A stretch of DNA of 48,976 nt, taken from contig NZ_KQ958195.1 in the NCBI RefSeq assembly GCF_001546855.1, positions 1 to 48,976 on the forward strand. The letters run 5' to 3'. A program made the translations under genes and the position numbers. This document shows positions 44,073 through 48,976 of this stretch, in pieces. Within the stretch, counting starts at the first letter, position 1. Each line of letters opens with the position of its first letter. The DNA is from Megasphaera sp. MJR8396C (GTDB lineage Bacteria; Bacillota; Negativicutes; Veillonellales; Megasphaeraceae). The notes under the pieces are model-generated. The model was not told where the DNA came from, did not search any database, and saw only the letters and a list, made by a program, of their open reading frames with translations.

Positions 44073-45749
44073 TTATGCATCTACTAAATTGTTCATGTCC
44101 TGTTTGATAGCCAACAGCTTTGCTTCGGCTTCTTTCATGGCCTGGGCCAATTTTCGATACTGTCGGGCAATGTCCTGCTGTTTTTCCTTCGACAGGATAG
44201 GAATGCGAACTTTCCGCAAGTCGCCGATGGAGATATTTTTGATATGGCTTCCTTTAGCCCAGTAATCCAATTCACTCTGGCCTAAGGCACTTTGCAGATA
44301 GAGCATGAGGTATGCCGGTTCAATGGCATCGGAGCCGCGCAGGATGTAGACGTTGCCCGTTACCAGCACCTGTTCATCTTGCAATTCATCAGCTAAGGCC
44401 GTTTTAAAAGGCGCCATTTTCGATAAGAGGATATCCCCTTTTTGCAGGCAGGCGGCCTCTCCCCGCTCAGGTAATTCTTTTAAGTACGGCAAATCGGCGC
44501 GGATGCGGCCGTTTTCAAGGTCTTGTACCATCAAATAGCGGTAGGCCGTCGGTTCGGAGCTGACCAGTTCATCCAAGAGACCGGCTCCGGTCACGAAGCC
44601 TCGCGATACGGTGCAGACGTCATCGACGGTCCAGGCCTTTTCCAAACGGGCATCGGTCTTGGTCAGATAGCGCTGGGGATCGAGCACATAGCCATTGGCA
44701 GCCAACTGAGTCATCGAAATACGGCAGCTCTGTTCCGTATCCTGATCGTAACAAGTAAGAATGCTTTCGATATGCTGATCGGTCAAGACGTTCTGCCGCC
44801 GTTCGGCCTTAAAGAAGCTCGTCCCGTCTACCATGCGGACGCTCTCGTTGTTTTCGCTGAGAACGAGCAGGTAAAAACCGATGCCGCTATTCCCGAGCAG
44901 TCGTTCCGGAAGCGCAATAACGCCTTCGATCCAGCCGCGGCGAAGAAATTCCTGGCGGACTTCCCGGTCGATGTTATTGTACAGCCCTTTGCCCGGCATC
45001 ATGACGACGGCACGTCCCGACGGGGCATGTCTCATAGCGGCAACAACAGCAAAGACCCATTCAGCGGAAATACTGCGTTTTTCCCCGAAAAAGAAAGAGC
45101 TCAGGGCCGGATAATTGCGGACTTGATCGGCCAAATCCCGATACCGGGGCCACGAGGGTACGCGGCAAAAGATTTTATTCGGCTCTTTTCCTCTGGCAAT
45201 CGTCGTCGGCTCCAATACGTCGCCGCAAACATGGGTAATCGGAAGGTCTGCTAAGACCGTGCGCAGGACGGCGCCGACATAGGATTTTTTATCTTTCTCT
45301 ACCGCCATACAGGTAATCTCGGGAAAGGCTTTACACGATGCCAAGGCGAAATCGCCCAAGCCGGAACAAAGGTCGGCCACCTTGTCCCCGTCCTGCAACT
45401 GCAAGAGGTGTCCAGCTAAGGCCGTTACCCCTTCCGGTGTTTCCGTAAACGAAAGGTCCCGATAGAGTGGCAGTGATGCCAGGATGTCCATGACGTCTTC
45501 TTCGCTGAGGCTTTCGGCGGCCTCGAATAAAACGGAACTGTAGCGGGAAAAAATCCCCTTCAAGTAGGTCCGTACCGTGCCATCCCACGGACCTTCGTCC
45601 AAATAGGCCAACAACTGATCGGCAGACTTTCTTTGATGGAGCCATAAGACGAGGGCGAAAAAGGCCAACTCGTCAATGCCGTCATGCCGCTCAAGGTCAG
45701 CCTGCATCATCTCTCTGACAATATACCGATATTCCCTGACTCGCCTCAT
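44073..45749 (-). CDS. N6-adenine methylase/specificity fusion, degenerate
   Basis: A 558-aa protein resembling type I HsdM fused to one half of HsdS. The SAM motif I is present (VADLCSGLGDFA, residues 124-135). The catalytic NPPY/F that should lie near 191-201 reads NKIFCRVPSWP, so methylation is doubtful. Residues about 365-530 look like an HsdS target-recognition domain (GDILLSKMAPFKTA, ILRGSDAIEPAYLMLYLQS, SIGDLRKVRIPILS), and the C-terminus is a coiled coil. No HsdR is present. It may mark target DNA without modifying it. AAGGAGG precedes the ATG, which overlaps the upstream gene by 4 nt. Confidence 0.72.
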   Translation of the reverse strand: MRRVREYRYIVREMMQADLERHDGIDELAFFALVLWLHQRKSADQLLAYLDEGPWDGTVRTYLKGIFSRYSSVLFEAAESLSEEDVMDILASLPLYRDLSFTETPEGVTALAGHLLQLQDGDKVADLCSGLGDFALASCKAFPEITCMAVEKDKKSYVGAVLRTVLADLPITHVCGDVLEPTTIARGKEPNKIFCRVPSWPRYRDLADQVRNYPALSSFFFGEKRSISAEWVFAVVAAMRHAPSGRAVVMMPGKGLYNNIDREVRQEFLRRGWIEGVIALPERLLGNSGIGFYLLVLSENNESVRMVDGTSFFKAERRQNVLTDQHIESILTCYDQDTEQSCRISMTQLAANGYVLDPQRYLTKTDARLEKAWTVDDVCTVSRGFVTGAGLLDELVSSEPTAYRYLMVQDLENGRIRADLPYLKELPERGEAACLQKGDILLSKMAPFKTALADELQDEQVLVTGNVYILRGSDAIEPAYLMLYLQSALGQSELDYWAKGSHIKNISIGDLRKVRIPILSKEKQQDIARQYRKLAQAMKEAEAKLLAIKQDMNNLVDA

Positions 45750-46177
45750 CGCACATCCTCCTTGCTCAAATATTCTGGATGGACTCCCTGCAAGGGACGG
45801 ATGTCGGCCTCATAAATCGTCAACTGGCGGAATACCGGCCGGGCCAACTCTCTGATAGCTGCCCAATCTGCCGGAACGCCTTCATCCATATCAAAGTCCA
45901 AATAGGAACGAGGTTCTAACGACTCATACATGCGGGTGTAGCCCGGTACGTCCTGAAAAACCTTCGGGCAAAAAGCCATAGCCGCATCGAGGAGCATATC
46001 CGGATCATTCGGGCCCTTGGGGACGATGACCTCAACCCGCTGCGCCCGGCGCTTAAATCCCCGAGCTGCTTCAAACCACATGCGGCTAGAAACGCCGCGC
46101 CACAATTCCATCGTGATGCCATTGATACCATCATACGTCGCGTGACCAAAGAATACAGATTTGTCGAAACCTGCCAT
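45746..46177 (-). CDS. Unknown 143-aa protein, first gene of methylase operon
   Basis: A 143-aa cytoplasmic protein that I do not recognise. Visible stretches are FFGHATYDGINGITMELWRG and RRAQRVEVIVPKGPNDPDM; no metal or nucleotide motif stands out. It overlaps the methylase-like gene by ATGA, so the products are probably made in fixed ratio. GGGAGAAG precedes the ATG. Its conserved-looking tight coupling to the methylase/specificity fusion suggests a subunit or inhibitor. Confidence 0.6.
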   Translation of the reverse strand: MAGFDKSVFFGHATYDGINGITMELWRGVSSRMWFEAARGFKRRAQRVEVIVPKGPNDPDMLLDAAMAFCPKVFQDVPGYTRMYESLEPRSYLDFDMDEGVPADWAAIRELARPVFRQLTIYEADIRPLQGVHPEYLSKEDVR

Positions 46178-46237
46178 AATTATCTTCTCCCTTCAATGAA
46201 TATCCGTTTGTAGTATTTTCTATCTTTCTTTAATCAT

Positions 46238-46265
46238 AGTATAACATATTTACCTATATTGTCAA
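46238..46265 (-). promoter_or_regulatory. Promoter of the methylase operon
   Basis: Perfect TTGACA (46260-46265), 16-bp spacer, TATACT (46238-46243), about 60 bases before the first ATG. Confidence 0.65.
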
Positions 46266-46567
46266 ATGGTTTTTAATAACCTTTTATAAAAGTAGTAAAA
46301 AACAAGCAGTCAAAAGACTGATTATCTATTTGTCGATGTTCTTTAACGGTCACTCTTGGCGTATTGTTTTTCTGCCGTTATAAAACTCCATGCTGGAATT
46401 CATTTTGAGTGATTCCAAAAGAATCATTTTCTTAAAGGATAGCTTCTATATGATGGTTACGAAATCCTGCCAGACAATGGATTTTCCCCCATGATTTTTT
46501 CAAGGATTTCAAATCGATTCCTCCCTACTCATAAATCGGATGGGATGTATCACTTGCTCAATCCCTA
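46266..46567. other. Gap without a convincing gene
   Basis: About 300 bases. CAGTC-AAAA-GACTG (46307-46320) with T6 on the minus strand is a small leftward terminator. On the minus strand, TTG near 46510 after GGGAGG opens a 26-codon frame (LKSLKKSWGKIHCLAGF) that stops without similarity to anything known; it may be a gene remnant. Confidence 0.35.
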
Positions 46568-46597
46568 TTGAAGTATGATAGCAACTATGCTATCATA
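46568..46597 (+). promoter_or_regulatory. Self-regulated promoter of the XRE gene
   Basis: TTGAAG (46568-46573), 17-bp spacer, TATCAT (46591-46596). A perfect 9-bp inverted repeat TATGATAGC-N6-GCTATCATA (46574-46597) fills the spacer and -10, the normal layout for antitoxin autorepression. Confidence 0.6.
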
Positions 46598-46650
46598 TCA
46601 TAAAAATATTTTGAGCGCGACGATTATCTACGCCGGAAGGAGGAACAGCT

Positions 46651-46932
46651 ATGAAAACTTGGGATGATTATAAACGTCATGTGAAAGATATCAGCGACCA
46701 AGATAGACGAAATATGGAAGAAATCGAGGAAGCGGCAGCTATTGTGGCTTCCCTTATCCGGCGGCGGCAGGAGTTAGGGCTCAGCCAACGCGCCTTAGCT
46801 GAACGCTGCGGGATTCCGCAATCGTCTGTCGTTCGTATGGAAACGATGAAAACGCGGCCGAAGTTGGATACGTTGATCAAGATTACCCAGGCCCTCAATT
46901 TAAAATTGCAATTAACAGTTCCTGCGTCATAA
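46651..46932 (+). CDS. HigA-like XRE antitoxin/regulator, solitary
   Basis: A 93-aa protein: a helical N-terminus (DISDQDRRNMEEIEEAAAI) and an XRE helix-turn-helix (residues about 33-90, LGLSQRALAERCGIPQSSV). This is the layout of HigA-type antitoxins. No HigB-like toxin is found on either side. AAGGAGG precedes the ATG and an operator overlaps its promoter, so it is most simply a self-repressing regulator, an orphan antitoxin, or a controller of the adjacent leftward cassette. Confidence 0.75.
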   Translation: MKTWDDYKRHVKDISDQDRRNMEEIEEAAAIVASLIRRRQELGLSQRALAERCGIPQSSVVRMETMKTRPKLDTLIKITQALNLKLQLTVPAS

Positions 46933-46945
46933 AACAAAGCCAACA

Positions 46946-46979
46946 AAGCCCCTGAGCCGGTATTCCGACTTGGGGGCTT
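46946..46979 (+). terminator. Terminator of the XRE gene
   Basis: AAGCCCC pairs with GGGGCTT across a 20-nt loop, followed by CTTTCTTT. Confidence 0.7.
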
Positions 46980-47001
46980 CTTTCTTTGCAATATGGGACG
47001 A

Positions 47002-47039
47002 AAAAACACCGTCACAGTTTCGGCTGTGACGGTGTTTTT
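47002..47039. terminator. Bidirectional terminator
   Basis: A perfect 16-bp stem (AAAAACACCGTCACAG and complement) with a 6-nt loop between the convergent XRE and Api92-like genes. Confidence 0.85.
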
Positions 47040-47051
47040 CTATATTCGCTT

Positions 47052-47834
47052 TCATTCCCCTTCCGTTTCCGGTTCGGACGAGGTGCATTCGGATTCTTCT
47101 TGGCTAAAGAATCCCGGCGCGTCTTCTGCACAGTGACGGATGGGGAGAATGAAAATCCACAGGTCTTTATCTCCCTCGGCGAAGCGCTCCAGTTCGTCCC
47201 GGGCGACGTAGATGAGGTCCTCTGTAGACCATTCGGGATACGGCAGGAGTTTCAAGAGGGCTTCTCTCATCTCCTCCCGGGTCCAGTAGGAGACGTGGTA
47301 GCCGTACTGGTCTTCCCTTTCCCGATAGACGGCGGTTTTCGTCAGGAAGTCGTAGATGGATTCGGGGATATTTTTTTTGATGGAGGCGAAGATGACGTAG
47401 TCCCAGGGGAAATATTTCCGATAGACGTCATTGGTCCAGAGGCCTTCCAGACGCATTTCCTCGGCGTAGTAGTAATAGCGGCTGTTCGGGGCCCATTCTG
47501 CAAGGACGGCATCCCAGAGGGCATGGATCGGCACATAGGACGATTCGGCTTCGAAGGACAAGACCAGCTGCCCATCGCCCAGACTTCGGTACGATTCTTC
47601 TGTGATCTTTCCCCGGATGGCGCCGCGGCAACCACAATCGCAATCCGGATACAAGACTTCTATGATGTTGTTAAGGTGCTGTTCGTAGAATTCCCGATCG
47701 ACGAAGCGCTTCGTTTCTTCATCGGCTTCGTCATAGGAATGGCGGGAAAAGGCCTGCAGGAAATGTTTTCCGATATTCCGGATTTCCCCTTCCGGCCCTT
47801 CGAAACGGTATTGGGTGTAACAAATATTGGCCAT
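47052..47834 (-). CDS. Api92-like protein, copy 1
   Basis: A 260-aa protein. The N-terminus ANICYTQYRFEGPEGEIRNI fits the ferredoxin-like domain of phage Api92-type proteins (DUF1281 group). YPDCDCGCRG carries three closely spaced cysteines absent from copy 2. The block WAPNSRYYYYAEEM is shared with copy 2. Function is unknown; relatives are often phage or mobile-element genes. An acidic Ser/Glu tail ends it. AAAGGAGG precedes the ATG, 15 bases after copy 2. Confidence 0.6.
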   Translation of the reverse strand: MANICYTQYRFEGPEGEIRNIGKHFLQAFSRHSYDEADEETKRFVDREFYEQHLNNIIEVLYPDCDCGCRGAIRGKITEESYRSLGDGQLVLSFEAESSYVPIHALWDAVLAEWAPNSRYYYYAEEMRLEGLWTNDVYRKYFPWDYVIFASIKKNIPESIYDFLTKTAVYREREDQYGYHVSYWTREEMREALLKLLPYPEWSTEDLIYVARDELERFAEGDKDLWIFILPIRHCAEDAPGFFSQEESECTSSEPETEGE

Positions 47835-47849
47835 GGTAATTTCCTCCTT

Positions 47850-48656
47850 TTAGCGAAGTTGGCCCTTTTGGCGAAGTTCTTCCAAAACGGGCATGAAATA
47901 GTGGTGAGGTTCGCGCAGCCGATAATGAATCCGGCGGATGATGACCCGCGTTCCCCATCTCCCATCACTGAGCGGCGAACCAATCGTCGAAGCCACGACG
48001 TCGGCCAAGTCATCTGGTGACAGCTCGGGCATCGGTACCAGAGTCAGCAGCTCCCGATACAGTTCTTGCCGCGGCCAAGTGGAGAAATGGGTGTCGCCGG
48101 CCCGATAAATAAGACTGAAATAGGGGCGTTGATACATCGTATGACGACTGAAGAGCTGGTACAGCGCTTCCGGCGTATTTTTTGAAAGGTTGGCCCGAAC
48201 GGCGTAGTCGCCTGAAAAGTAGCGGTGTTTCAGATCATTGGATTCGGCCTCTCCATCGCGGAGATCGCCATAGGCCAGATAATAGTAGCGGCAGTTAGGA
48301 GCCCACTTGCGGAGCATGAGGTCCCAAAGGTCGTGGCAGTTGCCACCCTCTACGTTCACGGCCATGGACCACTTACCGTTCCGCAGCTGCCGGCAGGCGT
48401 CGGGGCTGATGTCTTCACAGACAGCACCGCCGTGCCAAATGTCCTTCGGCCCCTCCAAGGCGTCGAGGATGTGGACCAGGTCATGGCTGCCGTCATCGAA
48501 CTCAAAGCTAAGATCGTCGAGCTCAATGCCAAGGTCAGCGAGGTCAGGATACTTATTGACGGCGTGCTGAGCCTGATATGTGAAAATGTCGTTGAGTCGG
48601 GTCCGCAAGGGGAAAATTTCATACCCGGGACCTTCGAAATAATAAAGGGTAAACAT
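47850..48656 (-). CDS. Api92-like protein, copy 2
   Basis: A 268-aa paralogue of the downstream gene; both have WAPNxRYYY, a charged segment, then a YF(S/P)-x-DY strand and an RQ/REELYREL-like helix. It lacks the cysteine cluster. The start is ATG 48656, 7 bases after AGGAGG; an ATG 6 bases earlier touches the ribosome site. The two genes form a tandem pair transcribed away from the CRISPR array, with a terminator between array and genes. Function unknown. Confidence 0.6.
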   Translation of the reverse strand: MFTLYYFEGPGYEIFPLRTRLNDIFTYQAQHAVNKYPDLADLGIELDDLSFEFDDGSHDLVHILDALEGPKDIWHGGAVCEDISPDACRQLRNGKWSMAVNVEGGNCHDLWDLMLRKWAPNCRYYYLAYGDLRDGEAESNDLKHRYFSGDYAVRANLSKNTPEALYQLFSRHTMYQRPYFSLIYRAGDTHFSTWPRQELYRELLTLVPMPELSPDDLADVVASTIGSPLSDGRWGTRVIIRRIHYRLREPHHYFMPVLEELRQKGQLR

Positions 48657-48701
48657 AGGCATACCTCCTGTCGGAAAGAAACTGAATGGCAAAAAGTACG
48701 C

Positions 48702-48753
48702 AAAAAAGGCGCACGAATAGAACCATTCTTTGTAATAGTTCTAAATCATGCGC
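48702..48753 (-). terminator. Terminator between the CRISPR array and Api92-like genes
   Basis: GCGCA and TAGAAC pair with GTTCTA and TGCGC; T6 follows on the minus strand. It lies about 50 bp beyond the last CRISPR repeat in the inferred direction of transcription and should end the array transcript. Confidence 0.7.
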
Positions 48754-48801
48754 CTAAACAGTCAATCATTCGGCTACGGATAAGTATATCTTGTTTGCGA
48801 T

Positions 48802-48976
48802 GAAAAGTCAAGAAATGACGAAATCGGGTAATACGACGAGGATCCAAAATGCATGCAGGATCTTTACGAAGTCGGGTTTCAGTCCCCTTACGGGGAATTG
48901 GGTAATACGACGTGTTCGCGCCATAACCACCTAATCATATTTTTTCTTGTTTCAGTCCCCTTACGGGGAATTGGGT
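48802..48976 (-). CRISPR. CRISPR array, trailer end, cut by window edge
   Basis: Three repeat units: a degenerate one (48802-48838), a full 37-bp repeat (48876-48912) and the first 28 bases of another (48949-48976). Spacers are 48839-48875 (37 nt) and 48913-48948 (36 nt). The plus-strand repeat starts GTTTCAGTCCCC, has the stem CCCC-TTAC-GGGG and ends GGTAATACGACG. Its reverse complement ends in ACTGAAAC, a normal crRNA handle, and the left unit keeps only the 5' part in that direction, so this is the leader-distal end of a leftward array. Leader and cas genes must lie to the right. Confidence 0.9.

Noticed and set aside
44073-46177. Ordinary type I restriction-modification system
   Set aside because: No HsdR is present, M and S are fused, and the catalytic motif of the methylase is absent.

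Overview
The window looks like a chromosome segment of a low-to-mid GC, anaerobic, Gram-positive-lineage bacterium (Bacillota). A Negativicutes member such as Megasphaera fits best: canonical AAGGAGG ribosome sites, a complete galactitol PTS operon, glycyl-radical enzymology and strong TTGACA/TATAAT promoters. The genus is inference; no rRNA or other marker gene is present.

Layout: 40-840 MBL-fold hydrolase. 949-8588 galactitol catabolism: gatD, a PRD/IIB/IIA-containing activator, gatA-gatB-gatC, the tagatose-bisphosphate aldolase gatY and a PfkB kinase. Galactitol enters as galactitol-1-P, is oxidised to tagatose-6-P, phosphorylated, and cleaved to triose phosphates. Matching TTTCC-N8/9-GGAAA palindromes lie before gatD and gatA. 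8856-12165 holds a YfcE-like phosphatase and a pabA-pabB-pabC folate operon with an attenuator-like leader. An IS200/IS605 element (tnpA, tnpB) sits at about 12250-14046. Then come a nitrilase, an HD phosphohydrolase and a nitroreductase.

The accessory zone starts at 16796. It contains an AbiF-type abortive-infection gene preceded by its own small RNA, and a tyrosine integrase with a YfdR-like nucleotidase, an ArsC-like protein and a zinc-ribbon membrane protein lying between two near-identical 25-bp palindromes (a third copy is at 8627). Next are a 1.2-kb gene-poor stretch, a cupin regulator, and a glycyl-radical enzyme with its activase (23273-26528). A magnesium-transport block (26916-33686) has two P3-type ATPases, a DUF3784-like protein, an orphan winged-helix regulator and an unlisted 54-aa membrane protein.

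Two multi-gene cassettes look like uncharacterised defence systems. The first (34258-38187) encodes a GHKL ATPase, an unknown protein and a DUF6339-like protein with a Gre-like C-terminus. The second (41097-46177) encodes an unknown 143-aa protein, a methylase/specificity fusion lacking its catalytic motif, a PLD-nuclease/P-loop ATPase fusion with a sliding-clamp-binding motif, and a serine-recombinase-like protein lacking the catalytic serine. The window ends with a solitary HigA-like regulator, two paralogous Api92-like genes and the trailer end of a CRISPR array, probably transcribed leftward and closed by a terminator. No cas gene is visible.
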